Origin: an uncultured Nitrospina sp.
GTDB lineage: Bacteria; Nitrospinota; Nitrospinia; Nitrospinales; VA-1
Direction of reading: 5' to 3'
NCBI GenBank assembly: GCA_937891765.1
Contig: CALAGQ010000054.1
Location: 1-56,830, forward strand
DNA length: 56,830 nucleotides
Shown: piece after piece, positions 42,374 to 51,568 of the stretch
Layout of the letters: each line of letters begins with the position of its first letter
Position numbering within the stretch: the stretch's first letter is position 1
Position numbers and translations under genes: made by a program
The notes under the pieces: generated by a model
What the model saw: only the letters and a program-made list of their open reading frames with translations
Told to the model about the DNA's origin: nothing
The model's database searches: none

Positions 42374-44458
42374 ATGAAAGTACAAGTTGACTGGTTAAAA
42401 GAATACACCGAAATCGATGTTCCGACAGATGAGCTGGGCCGTGTCCTGACCATGGCCGGGTTGGAAATCGAAAGCCATGAAACGGTGCAGTTGCCCGATG
42501 GCGAAAAGAGTGAAGTTCTGGAACTGAACGTGACGCCCAACCGGGGATATTGTTTGTCGCATATCGGCGTGGCGCGTGAGGTTTCGGCACTATTGAACAA
42601 GTCCTTGAAACTGTCTGATCCGCTTGAATCCCTGAAGGTCGAATCGGGAGCAGTGGCGGTGGAGGATCGCGTATCGGTTGAAAATCTGGAGCCGGAACTT
42701 AGTCCGCGTTATTGCGCTCTGGTGATAGAAAATGTAAAAGTCGGCTCCTCGCCGAAATGGCTGAAAGACCGGCTGGCTGCGATTGGCCTTCGCCCCATTA
42801 ATAATATTGTGGATATCACCAACTTCGTGATGATGGAGTACGGTCAGCCATTGCATGCCTTTGACCGGGACCTTTTGGCGGGTAATAAAATCATCATACG
42901 CCGGGCGAAAAAAGGCGAAGCTTTCTCCAGTCTGGACGGGACCGAGTTGAAGCTCGACGCGGATGCCCTGGTCATCGCCGATGGAGAAAAACCCGTGGCC
43001 TTAGCAGGGATCATGGGTGGGACCAACAGCCAGGTTTCTGAAACGACCCGTCACGTTGTGCTGGAGAGCGCCTGTTTTGATCCGGCAACGGTTCGACAAG
43101 GCTCAAAAAAATATGGATTGCGTTCAGATTCTTCTTACCGCTTCGAACGCGGTGTGGATTTACATGGCGTGGTTTCTGCTCAGGCCAGAGCTGCTCTACT
43201 GATGAAGGAGTTGGCGGGGGGAGAGATCTGTTCAGGCCGAGTGGATATTTATCCTGAGGCGGGAAAGCCGACAAGCATTCCATTAAGAGTGAGCCGAGTG
43301 AATCAGCTTTTGGGTGCAAGTTTTAACGCGGAACAGATTCAGAACCTGCTTTCCCGACTGGGCATGGAGATTGCGAAACCGTCGGAAACGATGCAGGTGA
43401 AAATCCCCAGCTTTCGTCCCGATCTTTCGCGCGAGGTGGACCTGATTGAGGAAATCGCCCGCATTGATGGGTTTGACAAAGTTGGCACGGTTTTCCCGAT
43501 GGCGGGGGTAAGGCCGGTGAAGGTGTCTGCCCGACAAAACATTATTAAAAAAGTGAGAGAAGTTTTCTGTTGCACTGGATTTTCCGAAACGGTGCATTTC
43601 AGTTTTATCGAAGCCGGGCATGCAGAAGAATTCAAAAGTGCTTTTGCTTCCGACAAGGATCAGTCAATTGTGTTAAAAAATCCATTGAGCTCCGAAAGCG
43701 ATACCATGCGCACCAGCCTGCTTCCCGGCCTGTTGAAAACCGCTGCGCTCAATTTGAGCAAGGGCCAGAAACCGCTCAAGCTGTTTGAGGTGGGGGGCGT
43801 CTACTTTGTGAACCCTTCCGGAGAACGTACGGAAAAAGCGGTGCTGTCAGCCATTGTTCTGGGGCCTTATGAGCTCACCCCATGGAAACCGCGAGGTAAG
43901 GAGTATGACTTCTATGACCTCAAGGGAGTGCTGGAAACATTGCTGGAGCACCTGCATTTAAAGTTGCAGACTTCTCCCGACAGCCGACCGTTTCTGATGC
44001 CGGGAAAATCGGTGCGGGTTCATGTCGGTGATAGAGAGTTGGGTTATCTGGGCCAGATGGCGCCTGAACAGGGTCTGGTTAACGAGATGGGGCAAAATGT
44101 TTATGCCTTGGAGCTCGACTTGGGAGCTCTGGAAAATACGCTTTCTTCTACTCGCCGGTTTCAGCCGATTGCCAAATTTCCTGAGACTTACCGCGATATT
44201 TCTATTCTTGTGGACCGGCCGGTCACTTCGCAGAGGGCCGCGGACTTGATCCTTAAGACCGGCAGTCCATTGATTCAAAAGGTTGAGCTGTATGACCATT
44301 TTGAAGGAAAGAAAATTCAGGCCGATAAAAAAAGTCTCACTTTTGCCTTGTCGTTCCAATCTGCCGAGAGAACTCTTTCCGATGAAGAGGTCAACCCGTT
44401 GTTTGAAAAAATTGTTCAAACTTTAAAGAGTGAACTTGGCGCTTCACTAAGAGAATAA
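42374..44458 (+). CDS. pheT: Phenylalanyl-tRNA synthetase beta subunit lacking the tRNA-binding OB domain
   Basis: 694 residues where about 800 is normal. AAGGA lies six bases before ATG 42374. The N-terminus MKVQVDWLKEYTEIDVPTDE is normal, then after LTMAGLEIESHETVQLPDGE it passes straight to VLELNVTPNRGYCLSHIGVA. That skips the roughly 110-residue EMAP-II-like domain which normally lies between. The B3/B4 editing core (about 100-330), B5 domain, catalytic-like core (RTSLLPGLLKTAALNLSKGQ) and C-terminal anticodon-binding FDX domain (FPETYRDISILVDR) are all present. pheS is not adjacent. A TATAAT box is at 42336-42341. Confidence 0.95.
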   Translation: MKVQVDWLKEYTEIDVPTDELGRVLTMAGLEIESHETVQLPDGEKSEVLELNVTPNRGYCLSHIGVAREVSALLNKSLKLSDPLESLKVESGAVAVEDRVSVENLEPELSPRYCALVIENVKVGSSPKWLKDRLAAIGLRPINNIVDITNFVMMEYGQPLHAFDRDLLAGNKIIIRRAKKGEAFSSLDGTELKLDADALVIADGEKPVALAGIMGGTNSQVSETTRHVVLESACFDPATVRQGSKKYGLRSDSSYRFERGVDLHGVVSAQARAALLMKELAGGEICSGRVDIYPEAGKPTSIPLRVSRVNQLLGASFNAEQIQNLLSRLGMEIAKPSETMQVKIPSFRPDLSREVDLIEEIARIDGFDKVGTVFPMAGVRPVKVSARQNIIKKVREVFCCTGFSETVHFSFIEAGHAEEFKSAFASDKDQSIVLKNPLSSESDTMRTSLLPGLLKTAALNLSKGQKPLKLFEVGGVYFVNPSGERTEKAVLSAIVLGPYELTPWKPRGKEYDFYDLKGVLETLLEHLHLKLQTSPDSRPFLMPGKSVRVHVGDRELGYLGQMAPEQGLVNEMGQNVYALELDLGALENTLSSTRRFQPIAKFPETYRDISILVDRPVTSQRAADLILKTGSPLIQKVELYDHFEGKKIQADKKSLTFALSFQSAERTLSDEEVNPLFEKIVQTLKSELGASLRE

Positions 44459-44500
44459 GGGCTTATTGACACTCCAATACCCCGGTGCTACGATTCTGCC

Positions 44501-44779
44501 ATGCCTAAACCTGATATTCATCAATTGGAAGAACGCGTGTTGGCCCTGATGGGGGAGTTCCGCCGTCTTAAGAAGGAAAATCAGGGGCTGTCCCGCCAGG
44601 TTGATCAGTTGAACCGTGAAAAAGAAGCCATGGTAAAAGAACAAAGCTCAAATCAAGGCACACTGGAGCGTCTTTCCCAATTGGAATCCTTAAGCCGAAA
44701 AAATGAAAAAGACCGCAAGGTTGTACGGACGAAGGTTCAGACCCTTTTGGATAATCTGGAGAAGTTTGATCTGGCTTGA
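44501..44779 (+). CDS. Small coiled-coil protein, ZapB-like
   Basis: 92 residues, almost entirely coiled coil: HQLEERVLALMGEFRRLKKE, then LSRQVDQLNREKEAMVKEQ, then VVRTKVQTLLDNLEKFDL. Position between pheT and zapA, the size and the C-terminal VQTLLDNLEKF fit the small ZapB-like division proteins often found before zapA. Family membership is inferred from context rather than a strict motif. It probably co-transcribes with zapA. Confidence 0.72.
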   Translation: MPKPDIHQLEERVLALMGEFRRLKKENQGLSRQVDQLNREKEAMVKEQSSNQGTLERLSQLESLSRKNEKDRKVVRTKVQTLLDNLEKFDLA

Positions 44780-44815
44780 TAAAAAACATCAAAATTTAAT
44801 CTGATTGGATTGAAT

Positions 44816-45109
44816 ATGGCGAGCGGTAAAAAAATCCAGATTTATGGAAAAACTTATAGCTTGAAAAGCTCTTCATCGGAAGTGGATGCTGAAGAGGTGG
44901 CGGCTTATGTGGACTCCAAGATGAAAGAGTTGGCCAATGCCAGTAGTAAAACTTCCACTTTGGATCTGGCTATCCTTGCGGCGCTCAATATTGCACAGGA
45001 ATTGCTGGAGTTGAAGAATCATGCCGGGGAGAAAGACGAGGCGGAAGAAAAGAAAATCCGGCAATTGGTTGCGGCTCTCGACAAAGAGCTTCAAGCTGTT
45101 GAAAAATAA
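44816..45109 (+). CDS. zapA: Cell division protein ZapA
   Basis: 97 residues from ATG 44816; a TTG at 44810 would add two. The ZapA pattern is IQIYGKTYSLKSSSSEVDAE followed by AAYVDSKMKELA, then a helix (LDLAILAALNIAQELLELKN) and a coiled-coil tail. ZapA bundles FtsZ filaments at the division ring. It precedes 6S RNA and fau, an order widely conserved in proteobacteria (zapA-ssrS-fau). Confidence 0.9.
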   Translation: MASGKKIQIYGKTYSLKSSSSEVDAEEVAAYVDSKMKELANASSKTSTLDLAILAALNIAQELLELKNHAGEKDEAEEKKIRQLVAALDKELQAVEK

Positions 45110-45133
45110 GAGGTCTACTGTTTTAGATAGGTC

Positions 45134-45162
45134 TTGAGAGACCCGTGTCTTTGTGTTAGGAT
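45134..45162 (+). promoter_or_regulatory. Promoter of 6S RNA
   Basis: TTGAGA (45134-45139) and TAGGAT (45157-45162) are separated by exactly 17 bases, close to the sigma-70 consensus. They lie about 7 bases before the inferred 5' end of the 6S RNA closing stem. Confidence 0.7.
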
Positions 45163-45168
45163 ATGGTT

Positions 45169-45370
45169 GAATTTGAAGTGGTGTCTCCCTGTTGTGTTCG
45201 GGTAAGAATTTAATTTCTTGAGCCAACAGTTAGTGAACGGGGTTGATGGATCGACTGTGGTGTGCATGCTCTCTCAGGAGAGAAGCCTAAAACAGTTCAC
45301 GGATGCCCCACCTGTCCTTGACAGGTTCAAAAAATAGTTTTTGCGCGGCATAAACGGGGGGACTTCTTAC
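45169..45370 (+). ncRNA. ssrS: 6S RNA
   Basis: About 200 bases forming the 6S hairpin. The closing stem pairs GAAGT and TCTCCC at the 5' end with GGGGGA and ACTTC at the 3' end. An inner stem GTGAAC pairs with GTTCAC. The conserved segment GTGCATGCTCTCTCAGGAGA, then GAAGCCTAAAAC, and the hairpin CCTGTCCTTGACAGG closely match the E. coli RNA (GAGCATGCTC, GAGAAGCCTTAAAACTG, and CCTTGAACCAAGGG region). The large internal bubble is where the RNA mimics an open promoter and traps sigma-70 RNA polymerase. Position between zapA and fau is the conserved location. Confidence 0.9.
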
Positions 45371-45503
45371 ATGTTTAAGAGCTTTAGAGGGTTGGATCCC
45401 AACCTGACCGAGCCTGAATATATATCCGGTTCTGGAATAATTGGAGCCGGACCCAATTGGGAGTGAAATTATGAGCGAAACGGGAAAGTCTGTTTCGTTT
45501 TTT
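45371..45503 (+). ncRNA. Structured segment after 6S RNA ending in a terminator
   Basis: Directly after the 6S closing stem come four hairpins: GGTTGG-atc-CCAACC (45390-45404), TCCGG...CCGGA (45425-45451), CCCAATTGGG (45453-45462), and CGAAAC...GTTTCG (45476-45497), which is followed by six T. The last is a convincing intrinsic terminator. The segment also encodes a 31-codon frame (ATG 45371 to TGA 45466). It may be the processed 3' trailer of the 6S precursor, a separate small RNA, or a leader peptide region. The rest of the gap to fau (45504-45678) shows no gene that I can support. Confidence 0.5.
45476..45503 (+). terminator. Intrinsic terminator downstream of 6S RNA
   Basis: CGAAAC and GTTTCG form a 6-bp stem, extendable by a G-T and an A-T pair, with a 10-base loop. 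It is followed directly by TTTTTT at 45498-45503. Confidence 0.65.
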
Positions 45504-45678
45504 GATATATCCACAACAAGGTCTGTTCTGCCCTTTTTTGGCGGCGGTTTCTACCTTACCTCCCCTTTGCCGGTTTCGGTCGGTTTTTGTATTGCTCCCC
45601 CTAAAAGCTTAATGAATAGGGTATTTTTTGTGGCGCTGTAGTCTGGCGATATCCTGATGACAATCCTGGGTGTGGAAA

Positions 45679-46269
45679 ATGGCTTTTACCTCCATGAAAA
45701 TGGATAAGTTTGCGGTTCGTCAGGATATGAGACGTCGGCGGGATGCCATGAGCTTGGATGATGTTTTAAATTTGAGCCGGGCTATAGAAGACAGGCTGTT
45801 TGCCTGTAAAGAATTTTTGGATTGCCGGAATGTGATGTTTTTTCTCTCGTTTGGCAACGAAGTGCGTACCGATGAAATGATTGCGCGTTCCCTCATAGAT
45901 AACAAGCGGGTTTATGTCCCACGCCTGATAAGGAGGGAAAGGCGGATGGAAGTGTGTGAAATTACTGATATGAATCAGGAGTTTGAGTTGGGCTCTTACG
46001 ATATTCGTGAGCCTTCCCGGCTAAACTCCAGGGTGGTGTCTCCGTCAATCATCGATGCTGTCATCGCGCCTGGCTTGGCGTTTGATCGTTCCGGAGGAAG
46101 AATCGGTTTTGGCGGAGGTTATTTTGACTGGCTTTTTAAGCAATTGCCAGATGGGGCACAGCGCTTGGGAGTGGCCTATGAGTTTCAAGTGAAGGACTCG
46201 ATTCCCCAGGACTTCTGGGATGAAAGGGTACAAAAGATTTTTACTGATAACGACATGATAAACTGCTGA
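45679..46269 (+). CDS. fau: 5-formyltetrahydrofolate cyclo-ligase
   Basis: 196 residues from ATG 45679; GTG 45670 and the ATGs at 45694 and 45700 are other possible starts, none with a clear ribosome site. The enzyme converts 5-formyl-THF to 5,10-methenyl-THF using ATP. Typical segments are VMFFLSFGNEVRTDEMIARS, KRVYVPRL and the nucleotide-binding VIAPGLAFDRSGGRIGFGGG followed by YFDWL. It follows 6S RNA as in E. coli (ssrS-ygfA). Cytoplasmic. Confidence 0.95.
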   Translation: MAFTSMKMDKFAVRQDMRRRRDAMSLDDVLNLSRAIEDRLFACKEFLDCRNVMFFLSFGNEVRTDEMIARSLIDNKRVYVPRLIRRERRMEVCEITDMNQEFELGSYDIREPSRLNSRVVSPSIIDAVIAPGLAFDRSGGRIGFGGGYFDWLFKQLPDGAQRLGVAYEFQVKDSIPQDFWDERVQKIFTDNDMINC

Positions 46270-46316
46270 GTCGCCGGAAGACTGGGTCGATTTATTTAAA
46301 ATATTGAGGTTCTACT

Positions 46317-47903
46317 ATGCATATTTTTACCGCCATTAAGGTTAACTTTAGTACCCTGATTTTAGGGATGGCTTTTGCTATGGTGATTGGTTATGCCGTC
46401 GGATATTTTTTGCGCAAAATGTTTACCGAGTATCAGATCAAGGAAGCGGAAGAACGTAGGAAGAAAATTATCCATGAAGCAGAACAGGAAGTAGCGAGCA
46501 AGCTGAAGTTCGGAGAGGTTGAAGCGCGTGAAAAATCTTTGGTGGTGAAAGCCGAGCTTGAAAAGGAAATGAAAGGCGAGCGGGAAAGATTGCGAAGCTT
46601 GGAAAATGATCTGGAAAGAAAAGAGCGGGAGATCAGGGCCGAAAACCAAAAATTTCAGGCCCGGGATAAGCAACTTGAAGAGCAGAACAGCAGGATCGCC
46701 GATAAGGAAAAAGAGATTGCCGAGCAAAAACTCGAGTACCAGAAACTGGTTGAGGAAGAGCTGAAAAAACTTGAGGTGATTGGTTCGTACACTGCTGACA
46801 AGGCAAGGGAAGAGGTCAAAAATAAGATCATTGATGAAGCCAAGATGGACGCGGCACGTGAAGTGAAAAAACTTGAGGAAAATGTTAAAAAGACCGCCGA
46901 CGAGCAAGCTTGCAGGCTCATTACCATGGCTGTCCAGAGGCTCGCCTCAGACCATGTGGCGGAAAGCACTGTCTCGGTGGTGGAACTGCCCAGCGATGAT
47001 ATCAAGGGGCGGATCATTGGCCGGGAAGGAAGAAATATCCGGGCTTTGGAGCAGGCTACCGGAATCGACTTGATTATAGATGATACCCCTGGCGCGGTTG
47101 TGCTGTCGGGGTTTGACCCTATCAGGCGGGAAGTGGCTCGCCGCGCTTTGGAAAAGCTGACCCTCGACGGGCGGATTCATCCTGGGCGCATTGAAGACGT
47201 GGTCAATAAGTGCAAAAAGGAAGTTACCCAGCAGATTCAAGAAGCCGGTGAACAAGCTGTCTTAAATGTTGGCGTCGATAATATTCATCCTGAAATGGTC
47301 AAATTGCTGGGACGGCTCAAATACCGAACCAGTTATACCCAGAACGTTCTTGAGCATGTGCAGGAAGTGGCTTTTGTGTGCGGGGCGATTGCCGGCGAGT
47401 TGGGTTTGAATGTGGCTCTGGCGAAACGGGCAGGATTGCTGCACGATATCGGCAAGGCCATCGACTATCAGACTGATGGAACGCATACTCAGTTAGGCGT
47501 TGATATCGCGAAACGTTACAACGAGCATCCTTTTGTCATCAACTCGATTGCCTCCCATCATGAAGATGAAGAAGCAGAATCGCCTTACGCCGTTCTGGTG
47601 TCAGCGGCTGATACGATTTCCGCTTCCCGGCCCGGAGCCCGAAGGGAAATGCTGGAAACCTATATCAAGCGCATGACTAAACTGGAAGAAATTGGTGATT
47701 CATTCAAAGGGGTTCAAAAAACCTTTGCCATTCAGGCGGGCCGTGAAGTACGAATCATCGTCATGCCCACGGGTACGGATGATCAACAGGCCAGCATTCT
47801 AGCCAGAGATGTCGCGAAGAGAATTGAAAAAGAAGTGACCTATCCGGGAGAAATCAAAGTCACTGTTGTTCGGGAAAGTCGGTTTACAGAGTTTGCCCGA
47901 TAG
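46317..47903 (+). CDS. rny: Ribonuclease Y
   Basis: 528 residues. The N-terminal membrane anchor is LILGMAFAMVIGYAVGYFL. A long charged coiled coil follows (about 35-205, rich in KEAEERRKK and EKEMKGERERLR). The KH domain has LPSDDIKGRIIGREGRNIRA, and the HD domain has the metal-binding pair in AGLLHDIGKAIDY together with ASHHEDEEAESP. It is the endonuclease that begins mRNA decay in organisms lacking RNase E; no RNase E is seen here, but the window is too small to conclude. GAGGT precedes the ATG. Normal family length (about 520). Confidence 0.97.
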   Translation: MHIFTAIKVNFSTLILGMAFAMVIGYAVGYFLRKMFTEYQIKEAEERRKKIIHEAEQEVASKLKFGEVEAREKSLVVKAELEKEMKGERERLRSLENDLERKEREIRAENQKFQARDKQLEEQNSRIADKEKEIAEQKLEYQKLVEEELKKLEVIGSYTADKAREEVKNKIIDEAKMDAAREVKKLEENVKKTADEQACRLITMAVQRLASDHVAESTVSVVELPSDDIKGRIIGREGRNIRALEQATGIDLIIDDTPGAVVLSGFDPIRREVARRALEKLTLDGRIHPGRIEDVVNKCKKEVTQQIQEAGEQAVLNVGVDNIHPEMVKLLGRLKYRTSYTQNVLEHVQEVAFVCGAIAGELGLNVALAKRAGLLHDIGKAIDYQTDGTHTQLGVDIAKRYNEHPFVINSIASHHEDEEAESPYAVLVSAADTISASRPGARREMLETYIKRMTKLEEIGDSFKGVQKTFAIQAGREVRIIVMPTGTDDQQASILARDVAKRIEKEVTYPGEIKVTVVRESRFTEFAR

Positions 47904-47995
47904 ATGAAGGTTTTTGAATAACCTGCCAGAATAAATATAGTTTCCCGCCTCGGGTTTCCCGGAGCTTCATCACAATATAATAGAATTGGCCTCGC

Positions 47996-49507
47996 ATGGA
48001 AGATTTAGGACAACTGGTTAAACTCAGACGCGAAAAACTCGACGAACTTCGAGGGATGGGGATCTCCCCGTACATCAACCGATTTCATGTGAACACCACC
48101 CTGTCGGCCCTGACTGAAAAGTATTCCGAGAAGTCCAAGGAAGAACTGGATGAGCAAAACTCGGAATATATAACCGCCGGGCGCATGATGAGTCGACGCA
48201 AGCACGGCAAGACCACGTTCGTGAATATTAAGGACGCGTCTGGGGATGTTCAGGTTTTTATCAATATGAATGCGCTGGGTGAATCGGCTTACGAAATATT
48301 TGGCAAGTTTGATGTTGGCGATATCATTGGTGTTGAGGGCAGGATTTCAAAAACCAAAACCGGTGAGTTGACCCTGTTCGCCAGCAAGGTGACCCTGCTT
48401 TCCAAATCGCTTCTTCCTCTTCCTGAAAAGTGGCACGGACTTAAAGATGTCGAGCTCCGCTACCGGCAACGTTATGTGGATCTGATCGTCAATCCAGATG
48501 TTAAAAAAGTTTTCATTGCCAGAAGCCGCATGATTCAGGCGTTACGGGATTATCTGAACGAGCGCCAGTACCTGGAGGTGGAGACCCCGATGATGCAGTC
48601 GATACCGGGAGGCGCTACCGCAAAACCCTTTAAGACCCACCACAATGCGCTCGATATGGAACTATTTCTTCGTGTCGCTCCCGAGTTGTACCTGAAAAGG
48701 CTGGTGGTGGGCGGCATCGAAAGGGTTTATGAGATCAATAGAAATTTCAGAAACGAGGGAATCTCCACCGAGCATAATCCTGAGTTCACCATGGTGGAGT
48801 TTTATACTGCTTACGCCGATTACAATGATTTGATGGACCTGACGGAAGATTTATTTCGTTATCTTTGCGACCGAGTGTTCCCTGAAAATAATTACCAGTT
48901 CCCTTATACTTCGCAAGAGGGTGGAGAAACCCGGGAAGTGATGATAGATTTTTCCCAGCCGTTCAAGCGTTGCACCTTCCGGCAATCGCTGATAGAAATC
49001 GGTGGAGTCGGGGAGGAGATTCTCGATGATCCGCAAAAGACAGTCGCGTTTGCTTTGGAGAACAAGGTCTCTATCGAGAAGAAGGATCATCATGTGAAAA
49101 TACTGGCTAAACTGTTTGACCACTTTGTCGAACCTAAGCTTGTTCAACCGGTATTCATCACCGATTATCCCATCCAACTCTCACCGCTCTCCAAGAAAAA
49201 GGAAGACGACCCGAGTCTGGTGGAGCGGTTTGAGCTCTTCGTCGGCAGAAAAGAAATTGCTAACGCCTATACCGAGTTGAACGACCCGATAGACCAAAAA
49301 CAAAGATTTGAAGAGCAAGTCGCTGAGCGCCAGGCGGGAGATGAAGAAGCCCACTGGATGGATCACGATTTTATCCGCGCCCTTGAATATGGCATGCCGC
49401 CCACGGCCGGGGAAGGCATAGGGATCGACCGCTTGGTCATGTTGATGACCAATAGCCCGTCCATAAGAGATGTTATTCTTTTCCCGCAATTGAAGAAAGA
49501 ATCCTGA
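47996..49507 (+). CDS. lysS: Lysyl-tRNA synthetase (class II)
   Basis: 503 residues. An N-terminal OB-fold anticodon-binding domain (about 55-165, [20 protein letters not shown]) is followed by the class II core. Motif 1 includes [12 protein letters not shown], motif 2 is [20 protein letters not shown] and motif 3 is [38 protein letters not shown] sequence binds substrate. The end [10 protein letters not shown] is the standard C-terminus. A TATAAT at 47976-47981 may be its -10 box, although the -35 region is poor. Confidence 0.97.
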   Translation: MEDLGQLVKLRREKLDELRGMGISPYINRFHVNTTLSALTEKYSEKSKEELDEQNSEYITAGRMMSRRKHGKTTFVNIKDASGDVQVFINMNALGESAYEIFGKFDVGDIIGVEGRISKTKTGELTLFASKVTLLSKSLLPLPEKWHGLKDVELRYRQRYVDLIVNPDVKKVFIARSRMIQALRDYLNERQYLEVETPMMQSIPGGATAKPFKTHHNALDMELFLRVAPELYLKRLVVGGIERVYEINRNFRNEGISTEHNPEFTMVEFYTAYADYNDLMDLTEDLFRYLCDRVFPENNYQFPYTSQEGGETREVMIDFSQPFKRCTFRQSLIEIGGVGEEILDDPQKTVAFALENKVSIEKKDHHVKILAKLFDHFVEPKLVQPVFITDYPIQLSPLSKKKEDDPSLVERFELFVGRKEIANAYTELNDPIDQKQRFEEQVAERQAGDEEAHWMDHDFIRALEYGMPPTAGEGIGIDRLVMLMTNSPSIRDVILFPQLKKES

Positions 49508-49549
49508 TTCGGGAAAGCAAACTGGTCATTTATTGATTCGTTCCTGATT

Positions 49550-50818
49550 ATGTCCTACGAACTTTTCGTTAGCCTGCGGCATCTCAAGGCCAAGCGTACC
49601 CAGAAATTCATTTCGCTCAATACTTGGATTTCCGTCGGCGGAGTTGCCCTCGGTGTCATGGCGCTGATTATTGTCATTGCCGTCATGTCGGGGTTTGGCA
49701 AAGATTTGCGCGATAAAATCCTGGGAACTAACAGCCATGTTGTGGTCACCAATATCACCCGGACGGGGATGGGGGACTACGAAGCCATCATTGAAAAAGT
49801 AACACAAACCGAAGGCGTGAATGCCGCGGCTCCATTCATTCTAAATCAAGTGATGTTGACGTACGGCGGCAATAGCACAGGGGTGGTGGTTCGCGGAGTG
49901 GACCCGGGCCGGGAGGCCGGAGTTTCTGATCTGGAAAAAAATCTGGTGCAGGGGAGCCTGAAAATGCTGGAAGATCCGGAACGCTCTTCCGGGAAACCGA
50001 GCCGGGATGGCATCATCCTGGGTAAAGAATTGGCGCACCGGCTCGGGGTACAACTCGATGATGCCGTGTCGATGATTTCTCCCGCATCGCGAGTGACACC
50101 TATGGGCTTGGTTCCCAAAATCAAGTTGTTCAAGGTGGTGGGATTTTTTGAGTCGGGAATGTTTGAATACGATTCCAATCTGGCTTTTATTTCCATGCAC
50201 GCGGCGCAGAAATTTTTTGCCATGAAGGGGAAGGTCAGCGGCATTGAGATTCAGGTGGAAGATATCGAGCGGGCAGATCAGGTGGCGAAAGAAATCCAGG
50301 ATAAGCTTGGGTTCCCCTATTACGCTAGGGACTGGATGCGGATGAATAAAAATTTGTTTTCCGCGCTACGTCTGGAAAAAATTGTGATGTTCATCATCCT
50401 GATCCTGATTATTCTGGTGGCGGCTTTTAATATTGTCAGTACCTTGTTTATGGTGGTTATGGAAAAGAGCAAGGAAATCGCCATTCTGAAATCCATGGGC
50501 GCTTCCCGATCCAGCATTATGAAAATCTTCAGCTTTCAGGGCCTGATCATTGGTGTTACTGGGACGGCGGTCGGTTGCGTTGGTGGTTTTACCGTTGTGC
50601 CGAACCTGAATGAGATAGTCGGTTTCATGGAAAATGTTTTTGGGTTCACTGCGTTTCCCAGCGATGTTTATTATCTGGACAAGCTCCCCTCAGAAATTCA
50701 GTATCTCGATTCGTTTCTCATCGTCATCTTCTCGATCATCATTTGTTTTGTGGCCTCACTGTATCCGGCTTGGAGAGCCTCCCGGATGGACCCTGTGGAA
50801 GGTTTGCGTTATGAGTGA
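49550..50818 (+). CDS. lolC: Lipoprotein-releasing ABC transporter permease (LolC/LolE)
   Basis: 422 residues with the FtsX-type layout: a helix near 25-48 (SVGGVALGVMALIIVIAVMS), a periplasmic domain (about 50-270), then three helices. The C-terminal core is FNIVSTLFMVVMEKSKEIAI followed by LKSMGASRSSIMKIF. It starts FVSLRHLKAKRTQKFISL, as Lol permeases do. With LolD it extracts mature lipoproteins from the inner membrane for LolA. A single permease gene in place of lolC plus lolE suggests a homodimeric LolF-type arrangement; lolA and lolB are not in the window. lolD overlaps its end by 8 bases. Confidence 0.95.
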   Translation: MSYELFVSLRHLKAKRTQKFISLNTWISVGGVALGVMALIIVIAVMSGFGKDLRDKILGTNSHVVVTNITRTGMGDYEAIIEKVTQTEGVNAAAPFILNQVMLTYGGNSTGVVVRGVDPGREAGVSDLEKNLVQGSLKMLEDPERSSGKPSRDGIILGKELAHRLGVQLDDAVSMISPASRVTPMGLVPKIKLFKVVGFFESGMFEYDSNLAFISMHAAQKFFAMKGKVSGIEIQVEDIERADQVAKEIQDKLGFPYYARDWMRMNKNLFSALRLEKIVMFIILILIILVAAFNIVSTLFMVVMEKSKEIAILKSMGASRSSIMKIFSFQGLIIGVTGTAVGCVGGFTVVPNLNEIVGFMENVFGFTAFPSDVYYLDKLPSEIQYLDSFLIVIFSIIICFVASLYPAWRASRMDPVEGLRYE

Positions 50819-51536
50819 TTTGAGTTCCAGCAAGACAGAACGAAAATGTCTGATCGAAGCGGTTAATGTCGATAAAAGCTATTCGACTCCACGTGAGGTG
50901 ATTCACGTTCTTGCCCAGACAAGCCTTCAGGTTTTGTCGGGGGAAGTGTTGGGGATTGTCGGCGCGTCAGGGGTGGGTAAGAGCACACTTCTTCATGTTC
51001 TGGGCGGACTCGACAAGCCGTTAACAGGGAGCGTCTTGTTCCAGGGAAAAGATATTTATAAAGAGTCCAACGGTTATTTGGATAATTTTCGCAATGCCCA
51101 TATTGGTTTTGTGTTCCAGTTTTTTAATTTACTCCCCGATTTTTCTGCATTGGAAAACGCTATGTTTCCGGCCTTGATTCGGAATCAGGACAGGTGTTTA
51201 GCCAGAGAACGGGCTGAATATTTATTGTGTGAAGTGGGCATGAAGGACCGGATGCACCATAAACCCGGCGAATTGTCGGGAGGGGAAAGCCAACGTGTGG
51301 CCCTTGCAAGGGGACTGGTCAATCAGCCCGACCTGCTTTTAGCTGATGAACCAACGGGGAATCTGGACTATCATGCCAGTGACCAGTTGATAGAATTGAT
51401 CCGAAAACTGAATCAGGAATTTAATCAGACTTTTGTGATTGTCACGCACAGTCAGAGAGTCGCCGAAAAACTGGACCGGGTGATGGAACTTGTCGACGGG
51501 AAAGTCAGCCCCACCAGTCAGAACCTGGTCATTTGA
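50811..51536 (+). CDS. lolD: Lipoprotein-releasing ABC transporter ATP-binding protein
   Basis: 241 residues from ATG 50811, inside the last codons of lolC; the longer open frame to 50634 is out of phase with lolC and not real coding. Walker A is GASGVGKST, the Lol-type Q-loop GFVFQFFNLLPDFSALENAM, the signature LSGGESQRVALARGL, Walker [13 protein letters not shown] and the H-loop VTHSQ. It powers LolC. Downstream lpxD continues the envelope theme after 32 bases. Confidence 0.96.
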   Translation: MSDLSSSKTERKCLIEAVNVDKSYSTPREVIHVLAQTSLQVLSGEVLGIVGASGVGKSTLLHVLGGLDKPLTGSVLFQGKDIYKESNGYLDNFRNAHIGFVFQFFNLLPDFSALENAMFPALIRNQDRCLARERAEYLLCEVGMKDRMHHKPGELSGGESQRVALARGLVNQPDLLLADEPTGNLDYHASDQLIELIRKLNQEFNQTFVIVTHSQRVAEKLDRVMELVDGKVSPTSQNLVI

Positions 51537-51568
51537 AAGCCGGATTGAATTAAAAAAAAGGGGAAGCC

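Noticed and set aside
45441..45641. 66-codon ORF after 6S RNA
   Set aside because: It runs across the terminator hairpin and T-run, has no ribosome site and no recognisable protein character.
50634..50810. N-terminal extension of lolD
   Set aside because: It lies out of frame inside lolC; the ATG at 50811 gives the normal LolD length.
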